Assembly (NCBI RefSeq): GCF_000143535.2
Contig: NC_037314.1
Location: 1,116,001 to 1,180,000, forward strand
Source of the DNA: Botrytis cinerea B05.10
Taxonomy: Eukaryota; Ascomycota; Leotiomycetes; Helotiales; Sclerotiniaceae
DNA length: 64,000 nucleotides
Direction of reading: 5' to 3'
The first letter of the stretch is position 1. Every line of letters begins with the position of its first letter. Position numbers and translations under genes: made by a program. A model generated the notes under the pieces. It had not been told where the DNA came from. It was given only the letters and a program-made list of their open reading frames with translations, and ran no database searches. Positions 1 to 11,652 of this stretch are shown here, in pieces.

Positions 1-133
1 CCCAAGTAAGAGAGGTTTTGATAGAGAAAAGGATATGGCATTGGGAGGACGATTGGGACATGCAAAGAAGAAAGAATTGTTGAATAAGGCGGCAGATTTT
101 GGCAGTCGATTTCAGAAGGGTAGTTATCTGTGA
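1..133 (+). CDS. C-terminal end of a DUF3752/GPALPP-motif protein (partial)
   Basis: Only the last 43 codons are inside the window. The open frame runs in from the left edge (codons start at base 2) and stops at TGA 131-133. The visible tail contains FDREKDMALGG, then a Lys-rich stretch, then NKAADFGSRFQKGSYL at the very end. This ending (FDREKDM, a glycine pair, then an alpha-helical segment ending in SRF.KG) is what I recall of the C-terminal block of DUF3752 proteins (GPALPP1-like, nuclear, function poorly known). The seen part is too short to test the upstream GPALPP repeats. The rest of the gene, including its start, lies to the left. The assignment is from memory of the family, not from a search. 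Confidence 0.6.
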   Translation, partial: PSKRGFDREKDMALGGRLGHAKKKELLNKAADFGSRFQKGSYL

Positions 134-535
134 TACGGCGTGGTTGAACCAGGAAGTTCATTGAAGCCGGAGCGGTGATGTAGGATTCACGAGATTGCAG
201 TGCATGATAGAGATTGCTCGCATAATTTCTACGCACACAAAGATAGATACCCAAATTTGGCTGTTAGGACCAGTAAAGGTCAGTCGCATAAACATTTAAT
301 ACTCGCTTTCTATTGCTTGCTTTCCTTTGCTTTCCTTTTATACGTATGAATACATGCTTTCATAAATCTCGCCGCCCGCCAACCCTTAACCTGATATCTT
401 TTAGAATAAGCCTGTCGCCATAATAGTTCCCATAAACAAAGCATCCGCCAACATGTCCTAAATCACGTCATGTCATGTCATACACTATACATCCAACCCA
501 GCCAGACATATCTAGCCCTAGATCTGCCATCTCAC
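134..535. other. Intergenic spacer between two convergent genes
   Basis: This is the shared 3' flank of the left-edge gene (+) and the permease (-). I see no ORF of note. There are only short direct repeats such as tgctttcctttgctttcc near 320 and tcatgtcatgtca near 470. It is probably 3' UTR and polyadenylation sequence for both genes. Confidence 0.5.
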
Positions 536-2177
536 CTATCTCCCAAACCTCTTAATCTCCAACCACCTCAACCCACAATACGAAATTGACGAAAACGCAA
601 AAGCCAACTCAAATCCTACATCCCCTCCATACTCCACACCACAAAACTTCCCAATCGGCCCCGTGAACCACACCTGCGCCATACCCAGCACTGCGCCCAT
701 AACCCCAAAAAGAAAAGCCGTCATCGCGGCCATCCCCGGCGGTAACCGACTGGCATCCATGTGATTCTCGGGTCGATATCCTTGGAATCCCTTCTTGAAG
801 AAAATATGCTCCGAGAGTGCGATTCCCTCATATATCGCTAGCCAGTAAGCTATCACGAGCATGAAATTCTCCAGGATCGATGCAAAATTTCCGTACCCGG
901 GAATGGCAATTGCGCAATAGATGATTGTTCCGATGAAGGTCCAAAAGAAACGCGGTACGCGTGCAGTGGCCGAGGAAAGAACTTGCAGGGAGAGAGACAC
1001 GGAATAGATGTTCGGACAGTTGTTTGCGATGATAGAGAGAGCGAGGATAACGATGCAAAATTGTCCGAATCTTCCAAGTGGGGGGACGAGGACTGAGGAA
1101 AGAAGTCCTCCGATCCCTGAATTGATGTAGTTGCTCATGAAGACGTTGTCTCCTCCGTTACTAGCCATTGCCGTAGCCACAGCGGCGCCCAAAATTTCAG
1201 TAAATAGGAGCGGAAATATCAACCCGGTAAATGTCCAGAGAAAGATGGATTTCCGACTGCGGTTGATAGGTTGATATACGGTGTAATCTGCGGCATAGCT
1301 TGTCCAGCCCGTTGAAAAACCAAAGATGCTCGCCGCGAAGGAGAGACAGGCTCCTGTTTCGGATTTGCCTATGCCCATGGGAGTGTTGATGAAGTTACCA
1401 CTGTGGGCAAATTCACCAAGTACTATGAGGAAGATTATAAGACAGGGGATCCAGGAGTAGCGTTCATAAGTGTGTACGATTTTGTAGCCAAAAAGGGTTA
1501 TGATGAAAGTAGCTGCTGCGATGACAATTATTCCCGCCCAGCCTGGCATGCGAGGGTTAACCGCGTTGAAGAGTTGCGCGCCGACTATGACGTTCACGGC
1601 AGACCAGCCAATACATGCAAGACAGTTGAAGATTGCAACTAGAGATATTAGTATGATCCAATGACCGAAACTCACAATACGATGCGTTGAGAGAAAGTGG
1701 AGACAACTCACTAATCTTAACCCCATACCATCCAAAATAAAACCTACTCAAGACCATCTGTCTCAACCCAAACCTCGGTCCAAACATTGAAAAAAAGGCA
1801 ACTGGTATCACCCCCAGCAAATTCACAAACAAAATAATCAGCACCGTATCCACAAACCCCAGATGAAAAACCGGATAGCTCAATGCTCCGATCGCAAAAG
1901 AGGACACGACCAAGTTGGCCGATAACCATAATGTGCCAATCTGGCTCATACCGGCAGTACTGCGTTCATCGCTGGGAACGCGTTCGATACCGCGGGATTC
2001 GACGCCGAAACGACTGGCATAGTGATGGGCTTTGGCGTACCAGGTACTCCCTTCTTGGAGGGATGAGCTGTGGATGGCGGTCTCTTTGGAGTTGAGGGGG
2101 AGGTCTTGGTCTGAGGAGGTGGTGGTGTGGGCTTGGGCGATTTCGGGGTCGTAGACCCTTTCTTTTGTGAAGGGCAT
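536..2177 (-). CDS. NCS1-family purine-cytosine permease (Fcy2/FcyB-like)
   Basis: Plasma-membrane nucleobase:proton symporter of the NCS1 family, likely importing cytosine and purines. There are two exons, 2177-1712 and 1638-536. The 73-bp intron (1711-1639) has donor GTGAGT and acceptor ctctag with a TACTAAT-like branch site just upstream. The joined product is 522 residues, the usual NCS1 length. The N-terminus is hydrophilic (residues about 1-75) and is followed by about 12 hydrophobic segments. Recognisable family stretches are SRFYFGWYG at the end of exon 1, ACIGWSAVNVIVGAQ at the start of exon 2, and FSTGWTSYAADYTVYQP, the conserved loop of fungal Fcy proteins. The chosen ATG is the one that begins MPFTKERVYD; an upstream in-frame extension to 2297 lacks family similarity. 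Exact substrate preference cannot be read from sequence. Confidence 0.88.
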
Positions 2178-4498
2178 ATTTGAGAGAGCGTTGTTATTTG
2201 TTGGGTTGCGGGATATGGGGAGGAAGTTGAAGGAAATATTGTTTCTTTTATATCTGTCCGGGGCCGTAGAAAGACTTTTGCAGCCCAAAAACTTCAAAGA
2301 CTCAGTCTCATAGCCTGGGCTATGCTAATACAGGCTGATCTTAGATACTGGGTCGGTATGGGGCTTGGTTTCCGTACAGATGATTCAGTGTAAGTGAATT
2401 ACCATTTAACTTTCAATTAACTCCACTGTGATTTATTCGATTCAAAATTTCCAAGAGCCAGTGGATGAACGAATCACAGTATCTCTCTCCTTTCATCGAT
2501 CATCGTCTGGGAGCTTGAGACAAGATTGTTTGATTCACAAAATGTTAGCTTTAATAGCTCTTTCTAACCGAGTGGAGTGGAAAGTGTGGAGTATAAATGT
2601 GCCACTGAGATCGACCAACGGATACTAGATGCCGCTGGTTCTCTACCAGGAAGTTTCAGATAGGATTTCAGTATGAGTGATTGCTAGATGTTGTAGGATG
2701 ACAGGTCTTCTGTAGCAAACAAATTGACCTGCCGCGGGAAAGTAGGCGATGCCGAAATGATATTGCAGAAAAGAGAATTCTTAACAGAAAACGAAAAAGG
2801 TAGCGAAGTTGTTTCTAAAATAGCATACCTAGAAGAAAACAATAATCTGACTAGCAGGTCTTTAACACAAACAATTGGAGATAAACTTTATACAAGCTAC
2901 TCTAGGGACGCAATCCCAAGTCACATACGCATATAACAGCAACTCAAAATGATAAAAGTACTGATTACTGCAAAGTATATGCAGTACCACGGTGAGAACA
3001 ATAGTAGAAACCACTTCATGGATTCTGCATTGTGGTGTGCATATCGGGTTATACGACAGCTTTGTCGGTGGCATTTTTGTAGGGGAGAATATTGAAATGG
3101 GTTTCTGGGCCGATGTAGTTAGGATGTGATTTGATGGTTTGTACAACGTTCATTGATAATTCAATAAGCTTTGTGAAAGCCACCAAGGCGTGGAGGCTAG
3201 GTTTGGGTTTGTTTCGCCATGATGATGAAGATGTGTATAGGAAATGAGCTGGTGTTCAGATGGAATGGGGAATAATGAGGAGCAATGGTCGTAGAAGATG
3301 ACACAGAAGGGTTAATGGCATGAGCCATCTTGATGAAGTACCGAAAGCTTCACCAATGCTTGTGACAAGATCAGATACTCACTCAAATGCTTATCTTCCC
3401 CCAAATAACCCCTATTCACATGCGCTAGCTAATCGCTTCATATGATAGATTAATTGACACCTTCTAGTGTGCGAGCGGAAAGCATAACCGATCGGAACTG
3501 TCCGGATGGACCAAATGAGTTAGCAGTTCGGCGTTTGTTCTTCTTGTGCAACGGTCCGATGTGTACTTTCTTCTTCCTTCTGACAGCTAGGGAAGTGGCG
3601 CCAAGGTACAACTGATTGGTCGAACCCTGTATATTTCAGCTAGTTTTATGCCCCTATATTTCCCTCGCCTTACCTATACATCCAGACATTCTCTCTATTT
3701 GGCGCACGAAGATCAAAATATAACCTCACAGCATCGCTATTAGAGATACAATTCTCCGACTCTCATCTCTATAGCCATCCCGTCTCTCACAACTTCAGTA
3801 CCTCTGTACCTATCCGAGCGGTTTTCGTACCCTTGGAATCTGCACCTTTCCGTGACAGCACATCCACCAGACCATTGCACGAGTATCTCACGTGCCTTCC
3901 AAGCCTTTCATTTTGGTGGAGGGGTACTGCGCCTTTCCGATCTTGGGCATGCGGGTTCGTAGCATATAAATGCATGTCTCATCTGATGTATTTATTGTCT
4001 ATTATGTTCAGATCTTGTGGAATTGGGTAGATAGCCGATTTTTGGACACATGGGATGAAGGAGCTTTTGGAAAATGCGTAAATGAATTAGATGTATGCAA
4101 TGCTCTTAGTACCATATGACCTACGGGAACGTAGCCCGGATATATAAAGGCAATGCAACGTTTCAATCAACGTTTGTTTCGGATGTGTTTCATGCCTTGC
4201 GTATCAGAAGAGTACCAAAGGATATAAAGCACGTGTTTCTGTGGTGCGGACATGTCAATGTCAAATGCATTTCATTTTGGACGTCAATTGTTCCTTGGAA
4301 TTGCATGCATTGTAGCGGTCAAGAATGATATTTCAAGGTTCCCCTGTCCAAGCCTTTGATGGCTTGCATGGATCGCGAATCGATGTAGCGAATTCTGCAG
4401 CTAGAGAACTGCCCTTGTAATAGCTGAGATCGAGATCACATCAAGACCAAGACATTGAGGCTGAAAACCAATACTTCAGATAGTTCGCTGGTGGCTGC
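2178..4498. other. Intergenic region, no supported gene
   Basis: This 2.3-kb spacer lies between the permease start and the 3' end of the metallo-beta-lactamase gene. Open frames here are under 100 codons, overlap each other on both strands, often begin with non-ATG codons and lack recognisable domains. The part next to 2178 should hold the permease promoter and leader. I see no long repeat, tRNA or element. Confidence 0.5.
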
Positions 4499-5657
4499 TC
4501 ATTGCTTGGGTTGAAAGTGTATTCTCGCCTCCTCGGCGAGATGACGAGGTGCCATAACTCCGTATTTAGACTCATCACTCTCCAACCAATAGTCATGTAT
4601 GACCCCTCTTTTTACTTCAGTCCTTTTCACTGCAACTTTTCCCGAAATGATCCTCCAGAACAACGCCTGTACCTCGAGAATCATCTCCTCCGCATCCACT
4701 GCATATGTCAAGTGGCCACAAGCAAGTCGTACTCTCGGTGCCGCTGTCTCGTTCGATTCATGTTGCCGACTAAGTTCGGAATTCCGATGCTTTGCAAAAG
4801 ATGAGAGTAGGTTTAGTGATGTCATGTATTGAATCCAATTCCCTCCCTCTTCCGGAAAAATTATCGCGGCTTGGGTAGAAGGCAAACTAGGGTTTTGATC
4901 TGCCTCATCTGGAAGCTCGGATATGACAGGATATCTGTGTCTTGTGTAGAGAGTATCCCCAACAAACAAATATTGTTCTTCAATATCATACCAGGCAAGT
5001 GAGTCGGGTGTATGCTAAGAGCGAGAATTAGTAATTGCACATCAAGGAAGACTTTCGGAAGAAAAGAGGAAGCAGTAGATGAAACATTCAAGTAGAACTG
5101 AACATAGCAGAGGATGACATGAAATGGTCAATCGAGCTTACGCCTGGGATTTGTATGAACTGGATGCGGAAGTGAGTGTTGTGCATCGAGAAGTACTCCA
5201 GCTGACGAGCCCAGTGCGACACTTTGTAATCCGGTGTCGATACGTTCATGTATTTACACAGAGAACTTGTCGGCAAATCTTCGAGAATGAAAGATTTACC
5301 ATTCTCCGAGGCTACAATGGTAGGGTTTGACGATAGAAACTCTGGCAGGCCAAGAATATGATCATAATGACAATGAGTGCAGATTATGATATATGGTTTC
5401 TCGCCGTTCGGATTCAGACTTTGATTGTTATAGGATGGAATAGGGTATTCTTCGATAAACTGGCGTAGTGATGTAAGTTTGATCGTCTTGTCTCGAGGCG
5501 AATTGCATCCCGTATCTGTTATGATCACGGAGTTGAAACCCAATTTGACGTAGATATATGGTTGCTCTCCATACGAATCATCCTCTGATAAGACAAAGGT
5601 AGAAGGATTTAACCTCCTGCTCACAAAGCTTGTTGAATACAGGCGCAAGTCAGCCAT
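4499..5657 (-). CDS. Metallo-beta-lactamase-fold hydrolase
   Basis: A zinc-dependent hydrolase of the metallo-beta-lactamase superfamily, probably cytosolic; substrate unknown. Two exons: 5657-5142 and 5014-4499, with a 127-bp intron (5141-5015; donor GTAAGC, acceptor ttag). The join creates the family motif IPG|HTPDSLAWYD, which strongly supports the splice. Metal ligands are visible: THCHYDH (HxHxDH) in exon 1, the Asp of LFVGDTLYTR and the His of LACGHLTY in exon 2. Near the start, YIYVK...DTGC is the typical first strand and turn. The 343-residue model starts at MADLRLYSTSF. An in-frame ATG at 5765 would add 36 residues with no domain similarity, so the shorter start is preferred but not certain. 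No neighbour hints at the substrate. Confidence 0.85.
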
Positions 5658-8302
5658 CACTGTACGATTTCCAGTAACGAGGATAGCAGGAGGTTGTCTG
5701 CTATAAACTCGGTTGAGGAAGGAGAGATGGCTCCTCCTGTGGGTTGTGTCTATGACATCATCCATGTAACCCACTTGTTGTTTGATAAGGCTACTTGCAC
5801 CTGCCTGCCTATCTCCTCTCGCTGCTACATATCGGCGGGGGCAGAAAGATGTGATATCGTCGGCAGAGGCGTTAAGTCAGCAGATGTGATGATGGATTGG
5901 GAGCAAGGTTGAAAAGACATGTCGTGAAATGCATATGCCTAGCTAGGTGTGGTAATCAGTTTCAAATACCTACCAAACACGTTTCGAATGATCACTAGGG
6001 AAGGCATACTATCACCAATAAGACAATAACAGGCAGGTTATAGGCCGATTGATGTAAAGTCGCTTGTCGTCTGTTTGTTGTAGAGTCCGTTAGCAGTATT
6101 ATGCATGTTTCTTGGTAAGCAGCCATGTCAATCTGCCTGTCTGTGCGTCAAAAGGCTGATTGAAGTGAAGGTGAGGAGGGTGAAGAGTGGAGAATCCGAT
6201 CTTTGGTGCGAAATGCTGTTTCTGTGCAAGTACGACCCGTAGATACTTTTTTCTGTCGTCCCCAGATTTTTATCCATATATCGTGTAGCTCTCTTATATA
6301 TTTCTTGATTCGTCCAATGATGATCAATAACTTATTGGTAAATACAACGTGGATTTAGTAGATATACGCTAGATATCGATAAAAGATAAATACTACCATA
6401 TCCAACCAAAGAGGCAACCGGAACATTCCAATAATCCCTCACATGACATTCTGTTGTCCATAACAGGCAAAAGGCGTATCTTCTCCAACGCGTGGCTCAA
6501 AAATGGCGATGCTTCAAAGGAACAACTACTCCATCAGTGGCGGCGGCAATCTCTGTACAAACTTCTTTGCTGAACATCTAGATCCAATCTACACCGCGGG
6601 AACGTGTCACATTTTGTTTCTCTCTCAAATTTGAAACAAGGGCCGCGATACTCGATCATGCTTCGTTACAGATCGCCTTTACCTCCCACGACAGGACCGC
6701 CCTACACAAAGATATCTGAAACGCGGTATAAAATACACGCCCATAGAAAAATCTAGGCCGAACTGGTTCAAACTTCAGATGTTTGCTGGAGAAACATTTG
6801 CAATTCCATCTCAACCCGTACACACCTCGCCGCCTCGTCACATCTCTCTCAAGCCTCAAACCTCGGATGAGATGAGATGACCTGCAAAGTTCAAACCGCA
6901 TAAAATCCGAAAACATCAGAGGATTCACGATGGACGGAGCATCAGAGTCCCAAGTCCCAAGTGCCAAGTGCCATCTGCTAGGTACCGTGGACTGCAGTCT
7001 GGAGTGAAGATCATATGGCGTGACAAGAAGTCGGCGTTTATTTCACATGAGAATGAAAAACGAAAACAATACACACCATTCGAAATGATGAGTCGGTGAA
7101 CTCTTTTTACACTTCCTGGCTAAATGGCTCAACCTCCGACACCCAGATCGCCAGTGGACCAGAAATGTGCCACAGATGGATTCCGAGATATCAGTTGGTT
7201 GGTAATTAAAGCCAAAGTCAAGATTCCCATCTTGACCTTATGGGACTGTTTTAATTGGGTGCACCAGGTACACTTAATTTATGACAAGGTCCGAAAAAAC
7301 ACTTTGACCATCAACCAAGCATTTTCGCGACAATTCGTTTCTTGCAATGCGCTCTCCCGAGTTACCCCTTGCACAACCCCGCAAAAACACGTCCTGGCTC
7401 CTCAGTTATGCAAACTAATTATCAGAAAATGTTTCCAATATCAGAATGTTCATACCTGGGACCGACGATAGGACCTAAGCCGTTCTCTTCTTACAAACTC
7501 TACCCAGACACTCCACCTGGGAGACACTTGGGAGACACTTGGGAGACACTTGGGAGACACTTGAGAAGTACTTGGAGGGGCATCGACCACTAGTTAGATA
7601 CTGTCAAGATTGTTAAGCTTTCTTGCCAACCAATTGTCTGCTTTGCACATTTCTCTTCCTTTCATTCATTACTCGTTTCTTTGTTTACAAGAAACAGTTT
7701 TAACACAGTGTTCCCCAGTTATTGCCCACCCTTTCCATTCTACCAGCCGGTCTGTTGTGTGTGATACATTTCCTTGAAATTTTCTTTGTCTCTGGAAGTA
7801 CAAAGCGAAAGCATATGCCAAGGACCTTCACCTTTCAACTTTCCTTCTTGACGTCTATCTTGCTTTGCATTGTTCTATTGTTTGTTTTGTTTCCTCGAGT
7901 GCATTCACTCGAGTTCGCTTGCGAAGTCACCCTATTGTTCTCTGTCACAATAAAGAACCTTCGCTTCATACAATTGTCTTTGTTTAGTTTACAATCATTG
8001 TTATTATTCGAGTGTCTTTATTGTTCAGTCATACTAAATAATGTTCACGCTGGCCGGGAATCATCTATAAAGTTCTACACAATAACCTTTCAATGTCTTC
8101 TTCTTCATAAATCGAACCATTACTTCTTTCAATCTGACAACTCTCCGAATCCAATAAACACTCACAAAAAACTCGACCAGAAGAAGCAGAACTCGAACCT
8201 CCAAGTTTAATTTAAATTCACGTCTTTGCAGGCGAGAAAAAATCCACCGATTCAAATATTCAAACACACACACACACAGCTCGAAACTCGAAAAACTTCA
8301 AC
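5658..8302. other. Divergent intergenic region and long leader of the secreted-protein gene
   Basis: This 2.6-kb spacer lies between divergently transcribed genes. Open frames at 6656-6967 (-), 7124-7471 (+) and 7722-8210 (+) show no domain or credible splicing partners. From about 7640 to 8302 the plus strand is pyrimidine-rich and has short upstream ATGs, as expected of a promoter and 5' leader for the gene at 8303. A short 11-bp tandem repeat sits at 7518-7562. Otherwise I see nothing. Confidence 0.45.
7518..7562. repeat. 11-bp tandem repeat (TTGGGAGACAC)x4
   Basis: There are four near-perfect head-to-tail copies of TTGGGAGACAC; the first lacks one T. They lie about 750 bp upstream of the secreted-protein ATG, in the promoter region. 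The repeat is directly visible. No function is claimed. Confidence 0.9.
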
Positions 8303-9643
8303 ATGAAGTCTACAATTTCAATCAGCATTGCGGCTCTCGTATTGCTTTTCCAAATAACTGCAGCTCATACTTGGGCAGATGAACTTAGAGTCATCTCACG
8401 AAACGGAACCTTTACAACTCCAAAAGGCTACCCACGTGCTTATACTCCCCGGGCTGGAGGATACAACCCCGACGACAACCTCTGGAAACTCTTGAACACT
8501 GTTCCCGATTCTACCACAATTTGTAACCCAAAACAAGTACCAGGAGCAAAACCTCTACTCTCGTCTCAACAAGTTTTGAGCGCTGCTCCAGGAGATTTCG
8601 TTGCTGTCAGATACCAAGAGAATGGGCATGTTACTGAGCCAACACAAGCAGACACTCCAGAACAAGGCAAGGGCTTTGGCAGCGGCATCGTGTACGTTTA
8701 CGGCACAGCTGATAGCAAAGCAACCGACACCTTCAACTCCATTCACAAAGTATGGAACAAAGATGGAACAGGCGGAGACAAGCGAGGAAAGCTTCTTGCC
8801 ACTCAATACTTCGACGACATGGCATGCTTCCTTGCAGGCAATACTAATGGCAACCTCTTCGTTGATGCACCAGCAAACACAGTTACTATCGCTATGGCAA
8901 GAGCAGAAGCTTATAAATTCGCACCGACAAGTGAAATGGGCGTCAACCTCTGGTGCCAGACCGACTTTCAAATCCCAGCAGAAGCACAAGCAAACAAGGA
9001 CTACAGCATCTACTGGGTTTGGGATTGGCCCACCATGGATAAAAAGACTGGAAAGACAACCGTCAGCGAAATTTACACTTCTTGTGCCGACATCGCCATC
9101 ACTGGTACTGCCAACAAGGAAGAAGTCTCCTATATCGCACCGCAAGATCTTAACAGCGCTGCGCAATGGAGTCAGATGGTCAATCCTTTTGTCGTCGATC
9201 CTACCGCCGCCCAAAAGCCATGGTCTATGCGCTCAACTACCGATCTCTTTGCTAAGCCAACTGCCGTCGCTGCAGCTGGAACAACAGCTCATATTCAACC
9301 TACCACTGCAGCCTCCATCTCTCAGCAACAATCATTCACCTCTCAGCAACAAGCATCCACCACCCAACAAGTAGCAACCGCTACTTCTGTTGCCACACAT
9401 CAAGGCTTCACCACCGTTACTATCTACGTCACCCAGACCTCTGGCATAACAAGTCCAACAGGTGTCGCCACCACTGCACAAGAAAGTGTTGGAGCTCCTT
9501 CTGTTTCTCCTTCTGGATTCGCATCAGCTAGTACCTCTGCCCCTTCAGGTGTGGCTTCTGCAAGCGGTTCTTACGCTCCTTACCCTGCCGTCCAACCTTT
9601 CATGAAGCACTCTCTCCAGATTCGAGGTCGCAATGTGAATTGA
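8303..9643 (+). CDS. Secreted DUF7492-like protein with mature N-terminal histidine
   Basis: Intronless, 446 residues. Residues 1-21 form a clear signal peptide (Lys3, then a hydrophobic core). Cleavage after ITAA would leave His22 as the new N-terminus (HTWADELRVISRNGTF). The globular part runs to about residue 265 and contains several cysteines; the family-like start HTW-x-E followed by NGT and GYPR is what I recall of fungal DUF7492 proteins. An N-terminal His is also the copper ligand of lytic polysaccharide monooxygenases, so a histidine-brace metalloprotein is possible but unproven. Residues about 315-420 are a Ser/Thr/Gln/Ala-rich, probably O-glycosylated linker. The C-terminus (RGRNVN) is hydrophilic, so there is no GPI signal: the protein is likely secreted or wall-associated. 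Large antisense and +1-frame open frames within it are shadows. Confidence 0.85.
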   Translation: MKSTISISIAALVLLFQITAAHTWADELRVISRNGTFTTPKGYPRAYTPRAGGYNPDDNLWKLLNTVPDSTTICNPKQVPGAKPLLSSQQVLSAAPGDFVAVRYQENGHVTEPTQADTPEQGKGFGSGIVYVYGTADSKATDTFNSIHKVWNKDGTGGDKRGKLLATQYFDDMACFLAGNTNGNLFVDAPANTVTIAMARAEAYKFAPTSEMGVNLWCQTDFQIPAEAQANKDYSIYWVWDWPTMDKKTGKTTVSEIYTSCADIAITGTANKEEVSYIAPQDLNSAAQWSQMVNPFVVDPTAAQKPWSMRSTTDLFAKPTAVAAAGTTAHIQPTTAASISQQQSFTSQQQASTTQQVATATSVATHQGFTTVTIYVTQTSGITSPTGVATTAQESVGAPSVSPSGFASASTSAPSGVASASGSYAPYPAVQPFMKHSLQIRGRNVN

Positions 9644-9777
9644 GTTCGAACAAGGACGGGAAAGTCAACGGACGGAGTGGAGGAATAGATGGATAAATAG
9701 ATAGATTAGATAGATACCCCCTTTTCGTTTGAGGCAACTCAACTATATGCATAGCACAGCACAGTACAGTCTAAACT

Positions 9778-9798
9778 GATAGATAGATAGATAGATAG
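9778..9798. repeat. (GATA)n microsatellite
   Basis: About five perfect copies of GATA in the 3' flank of the secreted-protein gene. A shorter, related cluster (gatagattagatagata) sits about 85 bp upstream. Confidence 0.85.
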
Positions 9799-10002
9799 GA
9801 TTGATACCCTCGGAGTTCGTTTTTGTTTTTTTACATTACTACGGAGTTTGCAGGTTTTTTTCCCTTTGTTTTATCTTTCTTTCTTCTACTTCACTTTACG
9901 ATTCTTTGAGACTGGCTGGCTGGTTTACACAACATAACACAGATTGTTTTTTCTTTTGTTAACTTTATGTTTTACTTTTACCCATTTACAATTTCCTTTT
10001 TT

Positions 10003-10048
10003 ATGATGACGACGACGATGACGACGACGATGATGATGATGATGATGA
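10003..10048. repeat. (GAC/GAT)n trinucleotide tract
   Basis: About 15 GAY triplets, mixing GAC and GAT. On the minus strand it would encode poly-His/Arg, but there is no supporting gene. Confidence 0.85.
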
Positions 10049-10497
10049 ATTTTTGCTGGCGATGATGGATATGGATTTGGAGCATATGGACACGGAAGGC
10101 ATTTGCTTTGGCGCTTGGAATAAATAGAAAAAGCATATGAATATTGAGATGGATGATACCTCATTGGGCTTGCCTGACTTTTTACCACACTCGTTTTCTT
10201 TTTCTTATTCCTTTTACAGGTGGACAGGGTGTTGAGGTCTTTAGGAGTTTAGGAGGTTAGGGTTTTAGATTCGACATCTTTCGTAGCTGGTTATGAATGG
10301 TTAGAAATGGAAAAGATGTTATAAACTATGGATTATGGATTATGAATAATGAATAATGATGTTTAGATGTGTGAGATGCGTGTGACGTGATGAGGAAGAA
10401 GTGATTGTTAATGGATCTATAGAATGAAATAATGAGAAAAAGGAGATTGGTAAATACTTTCGTATATATTAGGATCAGTATCGAGATATACATCACT

Positions 10498-10525
10498 AGA
10501 AGAAGAAGAAGAAGAAGAAGAAGAA
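10498..10525. repeat. (AGA)n trinucleotide tract
   Basis: About nine perfect AGA/GAA triplets inside the microsatellite block. Nothing indicates that the tract is translated. Confidence 0.85.
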
Positions 10526-10850
10526 AAATCAAGCTCTTGAAACTTCAAATCACTGGTATGTATCCTTTCGATTGAAAATAGAAGTTCAGCACTCAAGTTA
10601 TTATTCACTCTCGTAAGCTCGATCGAGGAGATAATCATGCTGTGTTGTGATGTGATGTGATGTGATGTGGTGTTCGTATTAGTTATACGTATTGTATTAT
10701 CTTGATATCATCTTGTGATATAATAAGTTATTATTTATATATATGTATATGTATATATATATATGTACGAATAAATACTCAATCGGAATTTGATTAAAGA
10801 TTTCTCGAGGATTGTGTTGTTGTGTTGATTTCTTTTCTTCATGTGTGATT

Positions 10851-10977
10851 TATCTATGTATCTATGTATCTATGTATCTATGTATCTATGTATCTATGTA
10901 TCTATGTATCTATGTATCTATGTATCTATGTATCTATGTATCTATGTATCTATGTATCTATGTATCTATGTATCTAT
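10851..10977. repeat. Perfect 8-bp tandem array (TATCTATG)x15
   Basis: Fifteen uninterrupted copies of TATCTATG run from 10851 to 10970, followed by a degenerate TATCTAT. An 8-bp unit without stops stays open in all three forward frames and spells the period-8 peptide YLCIYVSM, which explains the long open frames over it. The perfection suggests recent expansion or active slippage. Confidence 0.95.
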
Positions 10978-11609
10978 CTCTCGATATACTATATTATAAT
11001 ATATTATATTACATCATTTCACTCCAACTCCTACACATACCCTTTTCCACATCTCGCTCATCCTCATTCTCATCTATAGAAGACTGTCCACCTCGCTATT
11101 TTATCTTTGTTTTTATGTTCTTGTATTCTTGTATTATTATCTTCTCATCTGCTCATTCTCATTTTAAATCTGGGTTTCTTTTCCTTTTCTCCTTCCTCTT
11201 CCCCTCCCATCTATCCATCCATCCATCCACCTCCATCAAACAAACAAACAAACCCACAACCTCTCTTATCTCACACACCACTTCTCACTTCTCACTTCTT
11301 TCATCACCAATCACCTTATCACCTATCACCTATTAGATACACACTACACACTACACACTGCCCGAAACCCGAAACTCCCAGCCAGCCAGCGCAGAAATAC
11401 ACATCTTCACAAGTCAAGATTTCACAATCGTTGTGTTGTGTTGTGGTGTTTTGATGTTGGGAATGCGATGGGACAGGATGGGAAGGAATAATAATATACA
11501 ACTATAGAGAGTAAAGGGGAGATATATAAAGAGTGATTGGAAAATGAGGTGTTTTGTGTGTGATGTATGATATATATATTATCAATAAAATAGATGTGAA
11601 ATCTTGATT

Positions 11610-11612
<3 letters not shown>

Positions 11613-11651
<39 letters not shown>

Positions 11652-11652
11652 G
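11613..11652. repeat. (GA)14 followed by a 12-base G run
   Basis: A perfect dinucleotide run (11613-11640) abuts twelve G residues (11641-11652). It makes a strong purine strand asymmetry in the microsatellite block. Confidence 0.9.

Noticed and set aside
8555..9374. Large open frames antisense and +1 to the secreted-protein gene
   Set aside because: They are shadows of the coding composition of the 8303-9643 gene, with no signal peptide, domain or splice partner.
10812..11336. 174-codon plus-strand open frame
   Set aside because: Its length comes from the TATCTATG repeat, which has no stop in any forward frame; the rest is Ser/Pro-rich low-complexity sequence with no domain.
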